A stretch of 40,884 bases of DNA from Deltaproteobacteria bacterium (GTDB taxonomy: Bacteria > Desulfobacterota > DSM-4660 > Desulfatiglandales > HGW-15). Positions 10,101 to 16,378 of the stretch are shown here, one piece after another. Positions within the stretch are counted from its first letter, which is position 1. Every line of letters starts with the position of its first letter. Under the pieces are notes generated by a model. The model was given only the letters and a program-made list of their open reading frames with translations, was not told the DNA's origin and made no database searches. The position numbers and the translations under genes are program-made. The DNA lies in the NCBI GenBank assembly GCA_019308525.1, contig JAFDIC010000002.1, positions 1 through 40,884 of the forward strand, given 5' to 3'.

Positions 10101-11143
10101 TAATGGTTCAGAAACTCACCCATAATGTAGCTGCTTCGATTCTCACCTATAATTTCCGCACGGCTCTGGTGCAGCCGACGGCTATCATCAATACCTATGC
10201 GAAGATAGGCGGCAAATACACTCTCGAAGGTATTCGAGGTATTCTTGATCCTAAAACCAGAGCATTCATTAAAAAGCACAGTGCATTACTGGCCAGGGAA
10301 TTTGATGTCACTATCGCCGATATTAGTCATACAAAACTTGGTCGTCTAGCCAAATATAAATCACAGATAGTCAGTGCTGGTACATGGCCCCTGCGATATT
10401 TGGATATGGAAACAGCACGTGCTACTTGGTGGGGTGCCTACAAGTATGCCAGGGAAGTCAGGGGCTACTCCATGGAGCGAGCTATTAGATACGCAGACGA
10501 TACTGTGGTTAAAACCCAGGGTAGTGGCCATAGGATCGATGTGGCTCCCATCCAAACAACCATAGAAGGCAAAGCTGCAACACTGTTCCAGACATTTACC
10601 ATCAACAACTGGAACTTCCTGGTGAAGGATGTGTTGGGTATTAAAAACAAACACATCCCCCTTGATGTTGCCATGAAACGTGTGGCTCGATACATGGTTG
10701 CTGCAGCAATTACTAATATAGTCTTCGAAGATCTCCTTGGTATTCCTTCTCCAATGCCAGCCCCAATCAAGGGGGCCTACCGGGCTTATAAGAAAGATAA
10801 GTCAGTCCTGGGTGGAGCCGCTTCCGAAGGCATAGAAATAGTCCCAGTAATAGGTGGCCCGGTTAAGTACGGTTCCAGTGTTGGCGGCCCCCTATTGGAA
10901 CTTGCTCAGGATGTTGCACAGAAAGCAAGTGGCACACCTGGGCCACAAGCCAGCTGGTTGAATATCGCTGGTAGGGCAGCCGGGGTTCCTGGTACGGCAC
11001 AGATCTCCAAAACGACCAAACGTTTGACATGGGGACAATCGCTGCCAGAGGCCATTGTCGGCAGCGGTATGAGTAAACCTAGACAATCTAGCCGTAGAAG
11101 GAGACGGACAAGGCCCACCAGGAGAAATAGATCTAGGCGGTAA
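7106..11143 (+). CDS. Giant internal virion/ejection-type protein with LPD38-like C-terminal region
   Basis: About 1345 residues. ATG at 7106 is six bases after AGG; ATG at 7100 directly abuts it and is less likely. N-terminus carries two copies of PGIDLSxxQWVD. Residues about 265-440 are a Pro-rich linker with four degenerate repeats (ERGAPIPxSxVRETVxPKW). Long charged helices follow. The last third (NFRTALVQPTAIINTYAKIG, AIRYADDTVVKTQGSG, LFQTFTINNWNFLVKDVLG) resembles a C-terminal region of phage polyvalent/internal virion proteins (LPD38 type, recalled and not searched) and includes hydrophobic segments such as MVAAAITNIVFEDLLG. The tail is an Arg/Ser-rich strip (SSRRRRRTRPTRRNRSRR), probably DNA-binding. 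Likely ejected with the DNA. Confidence 0.7.
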   Translation: MSTTTTGKLKAAPGIDLSKIQWVDELKPAPGIDLSRVQWVDGEPKKEESKQETQLVGPVILPKQKLTDASAPTETDLNNLAEATDRFLAENPVTGPIGGLAETAYTLGTGMFAYPASLAVSAYKFLTGSSKEEAKKAGEKVAEALTYKPKSEYGKTYTHWATWPIQKISEFWRAVGEAADTSSNEEYLRTMDELGLPYMPTEATTTFLEYATIGALLKPLHVAGGKFVESLKPAEIKTLPGDLAKLSVTSNEPTPLLRPQEPTGSAPLPARGVTPLEPYIERWKPRGTEPEQAINIIGAPTVTTVIPERGAPIPKSTVRETVIPKWLPKGEGGKPIEVIPPPEPKPEVRVSPERGAPIPTSKVRETVTPKWGWTKESPVEVVPAPKPEKVTVIKDTGPIVPPSRVREPYVQKWLPKQEEAKPVETGSVPKPKPKPEPPVDTEVLAKDIGEKLGLDYGGKWYPYGEDGPFMGYQFTDPDTRSTFYLKDLTLDAGRRKLAEVRAKFAADKVVREEALRDEKVPEATKERLRLQAEDIRRAREDIEKYKRMLLYMRTDELITAANDYISEHGTFKADKYGRALEAELQDRQQMIMRERISRSIGIDHSLSSEEFQTAATDVIAQDALSRAIGEESPISAAERAGEKPFGEGFTVEAFGLQRMYEAVCNAIRKAKERFAKRAESLEDWERQRRLAEETGGDPEKIIKRRRISKYKGLYKPAITEVEKFAMQALPDLEPRILRSSSGKWGAGWVENPIRVFEQLGQKAMDLFYYPVRDAIVAARREHLALREQLKQMRKELGINRKSEKRIGAYAVAQQRGGVEILNKMGVEIPELSPNEMKMYEFIRDKLDEFYERLNDARIAIGKEPFNYQEDYFTFFRLQPWYKKLGFKVADHEYAPLIDTEVIDLVNLPFRYAKHRRLDLLMKSKGVRLDALDMFDKYAGHTLESIYLAKPLAKGRELLLDLDGFKLREAAPNTYTFLRKWLDQVSGKPADTMLPKPIAIMVQKLTHNVAASILTYNFRTALVQPTAIINTYAKIGGKYTLEGIRGILDPKTRAFIKKHSALLAREFDVTIADISHTKLGRLAKYKSQIVSAGTWPLRYLDMETARATWWGAYKYAREVRGYSMERAIRYADDTVVKTQGSGHRIDVAPIQTTIEGKAATLFQTFTINNWNFLVKDVLGIKNKHIPLDVAMKRVARYMVAAAITNIVFEDLLGIPSPMPAPIKGAYRAYKKDKSVLGGAASEGIEIVPVIGGPVKYGSSVGGPLLELAQDVAQKASGTPGPQASWLNIAGRAAGVPGTAQISKTTKRLTWGQSLPEAIVGSGMSKPRQSSRRRRRTRPTRRNRSRR

Positions 11144-11169
11144 TTTATCACAACTGATGCAATATTCCT

Positions 11170-11199
11170 TTGACAACGTCAATAATATTGTGCTACACT
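11170..11199 (+). promoter_or_regulatory. Candidate sigma70 promoter before the lysis region
   Basis: Perfect -35 TTGACA (11170-11175), 18-base spacer, -10-like TACACT (11194-11199, 4 of 6 consensus). Transcription would start near 11206, almost on the ribosome site AGGAGG (11207-11212), giving a very short leader. The region lies in the only non-coding gap between the virion genes and the lysis genes. Could be a chance match. Confidence 0.35.
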
Positions 11200-11223
11200 A
11201 CCAATAAGGAGGAAGTGCAATGT

Positions 11224-11397
11224 GTGGGGAAGAAGAAGAAAATTACGACAGAGGACGCCCTGAAGTATCTCAGGGCTGCAGCCGAAGCTGTCCGCACAGG
11301 CAACGTCGATCAGGCCATCTACTTATCCCGGCTTGCTCATTTGTACTGTGTGGCTTTAGGCAACAGGAAAGACAATGGAAAGAGCAGAGATCGGTAA
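11224..11397 (+). CDS. Small basic helical protein (57 aa), start uncertain
   Basis: The frame encodes a coherent protein (KKKKITTEDALKYLRAAAEA, then GNVDQAIYLSRLAHLY). The only in-frame starts near the ribosome site AGGAGG (11207-11212) are GTG at 11215 (too close) and GTG at 11224 (11 bases away), whereas an ATG at 11220 with ideal spacing opens a different frame that looks non-coding. GTG 11224 is chosen. It ends 23 bp inside the next gene. No family recognised; possibly a small component of the lysis region. Confidence 0.5.
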   Translation: MGKKKKITTEDALKYLRAAAEAVRTGNVDQAIYLSRLAHLYCVALGNRKDNGKSRDR

Positions 11398-11683
11398 AAG
11401 GGAGCTAGACACGCTCTTTTTAATGGCTTCTCGTTGGGCTGATTCCTATAGGAAATTGCGAAAAGACCTGACAGATCACACTTGCTTTGCTGAAGATCTT
11501 AAATATGAAATCCAGACAATGATGATGCCATATGTAACTCGCCTTCACAAACTGGAATACATCTCAGACAGCCAACTCGTCAGCTTCCTACAAAAAATTC
11601 AAACCTTATTGGCCGACTTCCTTGAGGAAATGAAGGAAGACCCGGCAGTGGCTCTAGCAAGGGGACTTGATTATGGCAAGTAA
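11375..11683 (+). CDS. Hypothetical helical protein (102 aa)
   Basis: Entirely helical by composition (LDTLFLMASRWADSYRKLRK, VSFLQKIQTLLADFLEEMKE) without membrane segments. Overlaps both neighbours (23 bp upstream, 11 bp downstream), consistent with a tightly coupled operon running into the lysis genes. Not recognised. Confidence 0.6.
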   Translation: MERAEIGKRELDTLFLMASRWADSYRKLRKDLTDHTCFAEDLKYEIQTMMMPYVTRLHKLEYISDSQLVSFLQKIQTLLADFLEEMKEDPAVALARGLDYGK

Positions 11684-11999
11684 TCCAATGGCGATAGCCA
11701 GCAAAAGCAAGATGATTGAAAAGACCATCGGAGCAATCCGGGAGGATATGTACAAGCGTGAAGGTATTCCTATCGGTTATGCCGTCATCTTCTACGATCC
11801 ATTCAACCCGGATGTGGATAAGCAATATTCCTATTGTATGCGTGTAGCAATGCTAGGGAAGGAGTTCGACGAGGAGCAAGGGAAGATCCTTGAGCAGGCA
11901 ATGCTCTACATCTCTGCCGGAGTACAGAAAATCTTCAATAGTGCAATGGGAGTTGATGACGAATGGCTGAATTCACGACCAAAGACAGGGATCTCCTGA
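11673..11999 (+). CDS. Hypothetical protein (108 aa) upstream of lysis genes
   Basis: ATG at 11673 has GGGGA seven bases upstream; a TTG six bases before it is the only alternative. Sequence (REDMYKREGIPIGYAVIFYD, then GKEFDEEQGKILEQAMLYIS) looks globular with mixed strand and helix and one hydrophobic face. It overlaps the XhlA-like gene by 37 bp. No family recognised. Confidence 0.6.
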   Translation: MASNPMAIASKSKMIEKTIGAIREDMYKREGIPIGYAVIFYDPFNPDVDKQYSYCMRVAMLGKEFDEEQGKILEQAMLYISAGVQKIFNSAMGVDDEWLNSRPKTGIS

Positions 12000-12202
12000 T
12001 CAGAATTGCTACAAAGGTTGATTCAATGTATGACGCCTGGACTTCCGAAACAGGCGGGCCTCGGTGTGCAACCCATACCAAGGCAATTGAAAACCTGGAG
12101 AAGGAAACAAACAGGCTTCGTCGTTGGATCTTCTGGTTGGCCACCACTTTCACTACGGGGTTTCTATCGGTGGTGGTTACGTTAATCGCAAGTAAAAGAT
12201 AG
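11963..12202 (+). CDS. XhlA/holin-like small membrane protein
   Basis: 79 residues: N-terminal charged region that would form a coiled coil (HTKAIENLEKETNRLRR) and one C-terminal transmembrane helix (WIFWLATTFTTGFLSVVVTL) ending in a basic tail (ASKR). This layout, short coiled coil plus one TM immediately before an endolysin, matches the haemolysin XhlA family, which acts with holins at the inner membrane in phage lysis. It lies 9 bp before the endolysin. Alternative: a class III-type holin or an anchor. Confidence 0.65.
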   Translation: MAEFTTKDRDLLIRIATKVDSMYDAWTSETGGPRCATHTKAIENLEKETNRLRRWIFWLATTFTTGFLSVVVTLIASKR

Positions 12203-12211
12203 GGGGACTGT

Positions 12212-12568
12212 ATGGAAATGAAACATTTTATCCTTGTGGAATTTGCCTGCCCCTGTTGCGGGAAGGTGGAGATGGACGAGGGTTTCCTCCGCAAGCTAGA
12301 TCTTGCCAGGGATTACTCGATCGTCCCTTTCTTCATTACTTCCGGCTACAGGTGCGAAAGGCACAATGACAGGGTAGGGGGCAAGAAGAATTCTGCTCAC
12401 CTTAGAGGCTATGCAGCCGATATCAAAGTGGCCAACAGTAGGGCCAGATACTACATCCTGGAAGCATTGATGCGTGTTGGATTCAAGAGAATTGGTATCG
12501 GAAGCAATTTCATTCATGTCGATGATGATCCTTCATTACCCACAGCTGTAGTCTGGACATACTACTGA
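12212..12568 (+). CDS. Endolysin, peptidase M15A (zinc D,D/L,D-peptidase type)
   Basis: 118 residues. The M15A zinc-site pattern is visible: HLRGYAAD gives His63 and Asp70 (H-x6-D) and HVDD gives His102; SGYRCERHN supplies the conserved Ser/Arg-containing loop. The N-terminal FACPCCGK segment is also usual in phage members of this family. Such enzymes cleave peptide bonds in peptidoglycan cross-links or stems and release progeny when a holin permits access. No signal peptide. It lies between the XhlA-like gene and the 3TM holin, confirming a lysis cassette. Length is normal for the minimal M15A domain. Confidence 0.9.
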   Translation: MEMKHFILVEFACPCCGKVEMDEGFLRKLDLARDYSIVPFFITSGYRCERHNDRVGGKKNSAHLRGYAADIKVANSRARYYILEALMRVGFKRIGIGSNFIHVDDDPSLPTAVVWTYY

Positions 12569-12633
12569 TACTAGCTGGAGGACATGGTAGATAAAGTCCT
12601 CGGGGCACTTTTCGACGAAGGAGGATTGGATAA

Positions 12634-13044
12634 ATGGCTTTCCCAGTAGTAGGAATAATCACCGGGGCTTTCCAACTTATTGGTAATGCCATCAAAAACT
12701 GGCAGGAGCGTAAGAAAATGGAGCAGCAGGTCAAGCTCGAAATCCAAAAGGCAAAAGCCGAGGGGATTATCAAGCTGGCCCAGACTGCTCAGCAAGCAGA
12801 CATCAAGTGGGATCAAATAATGGCGGAGGGGTCTCAGTCCTCCTGGAAGGATGAGTGGTTTGTCCTTCTTCTTTCAGTGCCTGCAATCCTGTGCTTCATT
12901 CCCGGCATGGATATCTATGTCAAGAAGGGATTTGAGGCCCTGCAGCTTACACCCGACTGGTACAAGGCTGCTTTTGGCCTTGCTGTAGCTGCCAGTTTTG
13001 GGTACCGCAAGTTTGCCAATTACATGATGAACCGCAAGAAGTAG
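12634..13044 (+). CDS. Holin, 3TM gene-transfer-agent type
   Basis: 136 residues. N-terminal hydrophobic helix (FPVVGIITGAFQLIGNAI), a charged coiled-coil linker (ERKKMEQQVKLEIQKAKAEG), a Trp-containing junction (SSWKDEWF) leading to TM2 (VLLLSVPAILCFIPG), then TM3 (AAFGLAVAASFGYRKFAN). This order matches the 3TM holins described with gene transfer agents and many phages of Gram-negative bacteria. It should form inner-membrane lesions that release the endolysin. AAGGAGG is correctly placed upstream. Confidence 0.8.
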   Translation: MAFPVVGIITGAFQLIGNAIKNWQERKKMEQQVKLEIQKAKAEGIIKLAQTAQQADIKWDQIMAEGSQSSWKDEWFVLLLSVPAILCFIPGMDIYVKKGFEALQLTPDWYKAAFGLAVAASFGYRKFANYMMNRKK

Positions 13045-13052
13045 GAGGGTCT

Positions 13053-13796
13053 ATGAGGAGTATCGACTACACGTTGGCTTTCCTGGCTGACGTGCATCTC
13101 GATCCCTCCCTGCCGCCGTGTCCGGCGTGGGAGGGGGCCAAGAAGTTTGTCAAGGCAATGCAACCTGATTGGATCATTCTTGGTGGTGACTTCATGAATA
13201 TGGGAGCACTCTCGCACTGGGATCTCCAGAAACGTGGGCTGATCGAGGGAAAGAGATACTGGAACGAAATCGAGTTGGCGCAAAAAGAACTGGATTATTT
13301 GCAGAAGCATTGCAAAAAAGCACGCTTTGTATATCTCGAAGGCAACCATGAGCATTGGGCCAAGCAGTATCTGGAACGCAACCCAGAGATGCTTGGCTTT
13401 ATTGATGTTGTCAAGAATTTGTGTCTCCGGGAACGGGGCTTCGAATGGGTAGAAATCAATAGGGTTTACAGGGTAGGAAAGATGAATTTTCTCCACGGCT
13501 GGTACGTTAACAAATACCATGCCAACAAGACTCTGCAAGTCATGGGTGATAATTGTATGTATGGCCACATGCATGACCACCAAGCAACCATCATGCGTCT
13601 CCGTGCCAGTCAGGAGCAATACATTGCCATAGCAGTTGGATGTCTGTGCGATCTCAATCCTCATTACCAGCGGAACAAACCGAACCGCTGGGTGCATGGT
13701 TTTGGCTGGGTGGAATATTACGGGGATGGTGAGTTCCAGGCCCATCATCTTTTTGTCAATAATGGCAAGGTAGCATTTGGTGGGAAAGTATACTAG
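13053..13796 (+). CDS. Calcineurin-like metallophosphoesterase
   Basis: 247 residues with the complete metal-binding set of the family: DVH (Asp13, His15), GGDF (Asp46), GNHEH (Asn98, His99), LHGW (His148) and GHMH (His171, His173). The two-metal centre hydrolyses phosphomono- or diesters; the substrate is not visible from the sequence. It follows the 3TM holin by 8 bp and carries its own AGGAGG. Phosphoesterases of this fold in phages have been tied to DNA or nucleotide metabolism, and finding one directly behind a lysis cassette is unusual. No signal peptide, so it acts in the cytoplasm. Confidence 0.88.
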   Translation: MRSIDYTLAFLADVHLDPSLPPCPAWEGAKKFVKAMQPDWIILGGDFMNMGALSHWDLQKRGLIEGKRYWNEIELAQKELDYLQKHCKKARFVYLEGNHEHWAKQYLERNPEMLGFIDVVKNLCLRERGFEWVEINRVYRVGKMNFLHGWYVNKYHANKTLQVMGDNCMYGHMHDHQATIMRLRASQEQYIAIAVGCLCDLNPHYQRNKPNRWVHGFGWVEYYGDGEFQAHHLFVNNGKVAFGGKVY

Positions 13797-13807
13797 GAGG
13801 AGTAGGG

Positions 13808-14293
13808 ATGCTGCACAAAGTATACGGCCTCAGCTTTTCTGCAGGCACTTTTGAACACGGCCTATGGTTTGACCATGACAGGCAATTCTACCAGCCCCAT
13901 GGCTTCGGGGTGGTATTCCAAGTTGGCCTAGCAAGGCTTGTTTTCCCAGTCAAAAAAATCTGGCTTATGTGGAAACTGGCTACCCCTGCATGGAGAGCAA
14001 AGCGCAAGAAGGCGGGGTTCCCCTGGTGGAAAAGAATATTCTACCCGGTAAATGCTTGGCTTCATGCTGAACACATCTGGTTTACTATCAAGATCCCCAT
14101 CTTTCCTGTGGTATTTACTTCGATAGCTCTCAGGAGATTCGGTATATACCTGGGCATCAAAGCATACCCAGTTACACGTAGAAACACCTGGTATCGCAGC
14201 TTCCTCCGGGACGATGAATTTCCACCAGATTCTGAGACCACCTACTATTACGTTCACCCATCTGCCACTATTAGAAGGACACGATGGAAGTAA
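13808..14293 (+). CDS. Hypothetical Trp/Arg/His-rich protein (161 aa)
   Basis: Rich in Trp, Phe, Arg and His (FEHGLWFDHDRQFYQPHGFG, WLHAEHIWFTIKIP), with moderately hydrophobic segments (FGVVFQVGLARLVFPV and IPIFPVVFTSIAL) that may associate with membranes or form strands. Ribosome site AGGAG. It overlaps the following zinc-ribbon gene by 10 bp. No family recognised. Confidence 0.6.
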   Translation: MLHKVYGLSFSAGTFEHGLWFDHDRQFYQPHGFGVVFQVGLARLVFPVKKIWLMWKLATPAWRAKRKKAGFPWWKRIFYPVNAWLHAEHIWFTIKIPIFPVVFTSIALRRFGIYLGIKAYPVTRRNTWYRSFLRDDEFPPDSETTYYYVHPSATIRRTRWK

Positions 14294-14439
14294 GAGACCC
14301 CTACTGGTACTGCAGATGTGGGTTTGTCATCGAAGTAGACCTGGAATGGGATACCGTGGAAACACGGTGTCCCTTCTGTGGCAGACCCATGTTATTACTG
14401 GATAAGAAAGATCTACCATGTGGAGCCGATTACGACTAG
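14284..14439 (+). CDS. Small zinc-ribbon protein (51 aa)
   Basis: Begins MEVRDPYWYCRCGFVIEVDL; ligands are Cys10 and Cys12 (CRC) and CPFC further on, a CxC...CxxC zinc ribbon, plus one more Cys near the end (LPCG). ATG lies inside the end of the previous gene and the stop lies inside the next one, a typical compact late operon. Too small to be an enzyme; probably binds nucleic acid or protein. Confidence 0.65.
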   Translation: MEVRDPYWYCRCGFVIEVDLEWDTVETRCPFCGRPMLLLDKKDLPCGADYD

Positions 14440-14528
14440 CCCTGGGTACGGCTGCCTTCCTCTTCTCAATGGGGGCTGCCATACTCTATTCCATATTGAG
14501 GGATTGGTATGAAGAAAAAAGACATTAA
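14418..14528 (+). CDS. Single-pass small membrane protein (36 aa)
   Basis: MWSRLRLALGTAAFLFSMGA begins the protein: short basic N-terminus, one hydrophobic helix, and a charged tail (RDWYEEKRH). Coupled by overlap to the zinc-ribbon gene before it and the HExxH gene after it. Location just after the lysis genes makes a lysis accessory or spanin-like role thinkable, but no lipobox or periplasmic domain is seen. Confidence 0.5.
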   Translation: MWSRLRLALGTAAFLFSMGAAILYSILRDWYEEKRH

Positions 14529-14841
14529 AGAATTCATGGTTTTTATGACTGCACTATTGGAATCCCCAGATGTAATCATCAAATTTGAAAAGCTGCCGGA
14601 TCCATTACATGGCCTGCTTGAAATCTACAATGTGGATGATAATGAGGATGATGTAATTTACAGAATCAAGCTTGATCCAGGTGGTTATCTCCTGCCCGCC
14701 CTGGTGCATGAGTTCCTCCACCTCTACTACCCCGATGCTAAGGAGGAAGAGGTGGAGGATGCAACTGTTGAAGTGTTTAAGAGTTTGAGGAAAGAGGATC
14801 TGCTGTTCCTCCTCCTTCTTCTTGCTCGGAAAGCTGGTTGA
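14509..14841 (+). CDS. Small HExxH-motif protein (possible zinc metallopeptidase fold)
   Basis: 110 residues. Residues 67-71 read HEFLH within ALVHEFLHLYYPDAKEEEVEDA, an HExxH zinc motif on a predicted helix followed 11-14 residues later by acidic residues that could supply a third ligand. The rest is acidic and helical, ending LLFLLLLLARKAG. Minimal metallopeptidase folds of this size exist in phages, but activity is unproved. The last 65 bp overlap, tail to tail, the minus-strand zinc-ribbon gene at 14777-14986, so this is the end of the late operon. Confidence 0.6.
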   Translation: MKKKDIKEFMVFMTALLESPDVIIKFEKLPDPLHGLLEIYNVDDNEDDVIYRIKLDPGGYLLPALVHEFLHLYYPDAKEEEVEDATVEVFKSLRKEDLLFLLLLLARKAG

Positions 14842-14986
14842 ACTCACAGTGGTTCCCGCAATGGGAACAATGGAATGATTTCCCATCCCACTCTACAGTT
14901 GAATGCCACCCACACCGGGTGCAGTTCACATAAAACCCTCCGAGGCGCACCCCATCTGACCTTATTTCTCCTCCAAAGATAGTCAT
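14777..14986 (-). CDS. Zinc-ribbon protein (69 aa)
   Basis: MTIFGGEIRSDGVRLGGFYV, then CTRCGW and CSHCGNHC, a CxxC...CxxC ribbon with one extra Cys, and an acidic/Ser tail. ATG overlaps the stop of the upstream 48-aa gene (ATGA), so the two are coupled. Its end overlaps the plus-strand HExxH gene by 65 bp, a convergent arrangement at the meeting point of the late and leftward operons. Confidence 0.65.
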   Translation of the reverse strand: MTIFGGEIRSDGVRLGGFYVNCTRCGWHSTVEWDGKSFHCSHCGNHCEFNQLSEQEEGGGTADPLSSNS

Positions 14987-15129
14987 TGCCACAACTCCAA
15001 TTCCAACTGAATTTCCTTGTAGTAGCGACGTTTCGCCTTCGAACGGTTATACTTCTTCTTTGGCTTGGGGCGGGGTCTGAGTAATCCGACCTGTGGTTTC
15101 CGAGCTTTTGCGACATCCTTTGGTTTCAT
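14983..15129 (-). CDS. Very basic small protein (48 aa)
   Basis: MKPKDVAKARKPQVGLLRPR and then a Lys/Arg-rich middle (PKKKYNRSKAKRRYYKE). Strongly positive, so RNA or DNA binding is likely. GGGGG lies upstream of ATG at usual distance; four-base ATGA overlap with the following zinc-ribbon gene. No family recognised. Confidence 0.55.
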   Translation of the reverse strand: MKPKDVAKARKPQVGLLRPRPKPKKKYNRSKAKRRYYKEIQLELELWQ

Positions 15130-15188
15130 ATCTCAGACCCCCTATTTTTGGCCAAAATTGGTATTGAAATCATTAGATTTTTTCGCCT

Positions 15189-15232
15189 AAAATATAACCA
15201 ACCAATAGGATAGTATAGGGTGGTTATATTTT
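15189..15232. repeat. Inverted repeat, 15-bp arms, 14-nt loop, after the HTH gene
   Basis: Left arm 15189-15203 (AAAATATAACCAACC) and right arm 15218-15232 (GGGTGGTTATATTTT) match at 14 of 15 positions. The right arm covers the stop codon of the ribbon-HTH gene. On the minus strand the second arm ends in TTTT, so it may terminate transcription weakly; being AT-rich and symmetric it may instead be an operator for the neighbouring HTH protein acting on the downstream gene pair. Confidence 0.6.
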
Positions 15233-15541
15233 CTGAAGCACACGGTGCCATCTGGCGGGCATTTTGCGCCGTCCAGATTCAATGGCAGCCACCCTGGCTT
15301 GGGTGACACCCAGGTGGTTAGCAACTTTAGCCTGGGTCAGCTTCTTCTCCTTGCGCCATTCCTTCAGATCAAACTCCTCTACCTTGTGTCCTGCTAGTTT
15401 TTTCATCATGCAGACGGAGCAGGTGAAGGCCACCACATCTTTCGGGTGCTCTACGTAATTCCAGCTGCCGTCTGTGTGCCATTGAAGCTCAGGCTCCCCG
15501 CAGTACTTACAACCCAGGGGAGCTTTCTCTATACTTTCCAT
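15224..15541 (-). CDS. Zinc-ribbon plus XRE-type HTH regulator (MqsA-like layout)
   Basis: 105 residues. N-terminal half has CKYC and CSVC about 30 residues apart, a zinc ribbon; C-terminal half is an HTH_3-like domain (KKLTQAKVANHLGVTQARVA then AIESGRRKMPARW). A zinc domain followed by a Cro/CI-type HTH is the layout of MqsA-type antitoxins, but no toxin gene is adjacent: the gene before it encodes an unrelated 147-aa protein. It may be an orphan regulator that binds the inverted repeat overlapping its stop codon. Confidence 0.75.
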   Translation of the reverse strand: MESIEKAPLGCKYCGEPELQWHTDGSWNYVEHPKDVVAFTCSVCMMKKLAGHKVEEFDLKEWRKEKKLTQAKVANHLGVTQARVAAIESGRRKMPARWHRVLQKI

Positions 15542-15972
15542 TGGTTTCCTCCATCCGCATCCTCTTTTATCAAGTAAATTGCAGCAGCAATGTAAATGAT
15601 TGCTCCATATAACTCTTCAATAGCTGCATCATGACACAGCCTAGTAGATTCGAAGATCTTTTTGGCTGCCTGGAAGAGCGGCCCTGCAGCCAGGTTACCC
15701 CGCAGCCACCTTGCCATCACACAGATTTTTTGCCGTTCGAAGGGTTCGCCATCTGCATGGCGTCTACTGCCCTTACCATCGACAGCTTGACACGCTGCTT
15801 CATCCAGGATCCTGTGAAGCTCATCATAGTTACTATACATGTCTTCCCGATCAGACATATCCGCACATTCGCCAGTGCGGACTTCGGAACCATCTATTGC
15901 CCCACCAGTATGGCAAGGACAAGAGGTATTGTCACAATGGGCTGTTTCGGCATCATACTTTTCTTGTTCCAT
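15529..15972 (-). CDS. Hypothetical phage protein (147 aa), Cys-rich N-terminus
   Basis: N-terminus contains several Cys and a His (HCDNTSCPCHTGG); the centre and C-terminus are helical with a hydrophobic helix (AAIEELYGAIIYIAAAIYLI). The motif RHADGEPFERQKI followed by the helical segment resembles small phage proteins of unknown role that I recall only in outline. The last 13 bp overlap the ribbon-HTH gene, so they are co-transcribed. Confidence 0.6.
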   Translation of the reverse strand: MEQEKYDAETAHCDNTSCPCHTGGAIDGSEVRTGECADMSDREDMYSNYDELHRILDEAACQAVDGKGSRRHADGEPFERQKICVMARWLRGNLAAGPLFQAAKKIFESTRLCHDAAIEELYGAIIYIAAAIYLIKEDADGGNQWKV

Positions 15973-15997
15973 GAGTCCTCCTTATGACATCCTATTC

Positions 15998-16378
15998 TTA
16001 ATTACTTCTCCAGTAGTACGCTTTCTTTGGGTTGACCATCCTTATTCCACAATGGCTGTCCGGTATGTCATTCGGACGCCTGGGAATGACATGGACGTGC
16101 AGGTGCGGCACAGTCTGGCCAGCTACAACCCCCATATTGAGACCGATATTGAATCCCTTAATGGAAGAATCCAGCGCAAATAGATATTGCAAGGTTGCAG
16201 GTAGTATTGACTGGAAGGCGTACCATTCTTCTGGTTTCAGAAAAAAGGGATTCTGAATATGTACTCTGGATATCAATAGAGCATGACCATCTGTTACGGG
16301 GTATTTGTCATAGATGGCCTGCCAGTGCTCGTTCTCCAAAAAGGCATCAAGTCTGTTACAGAAAGGACACTCTTTCAT
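15998..16378 (-). CDS. HIT-family nucleotide hydrolase/transferase
   Basis: 126 residues. The signature HLHVHVIPR (His92, His94, His96) is the histidine triad that forms the nucleotide alpha-phosphate binding and catalytic site of Hint/Fhit-like proteins; upstream CPFC (Cys4, Cys7) and GHALLISRVH match the usual N-terminal half. These enzymes hydrolyse nucleoside phosphoramidates or dinucleoside polyphosphates. The gene starts at ATG with GGGGAGGAG inside the end of the upstream paralogue gene. HIT proteins are uncommon in small temperate phages. The first six codons recur as a relic at 16746-16763. Confidence 0.88.
   Translation of the reverse strand: MKECPFCNRLDAFLENEHWQAIYDKYPVTDGHALLISRVHIQNPFFLKPEEWYAFQSILPATLQYLFALDSSIKGFNIGLNMGVVAGQTVPHLHVHVIPRRPNDIPDSHCGIRMVNPKKAYYWRSN

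Noticed and set aside
11220..11408. Open frame from ATG 11220
   Set aside because: Its ribosome spacing is ideal, but the product is rich in Cys, Arg, Ser and Gln without fold-like pattern, whereas the overlapping frame gives a coherent helical protein.
12584..12649. 21-codon frame between endolysin and holin
   Set aside because: GGAGG is only two bases before ATG and the frame runs over the holin's ribosome site; too short to support.
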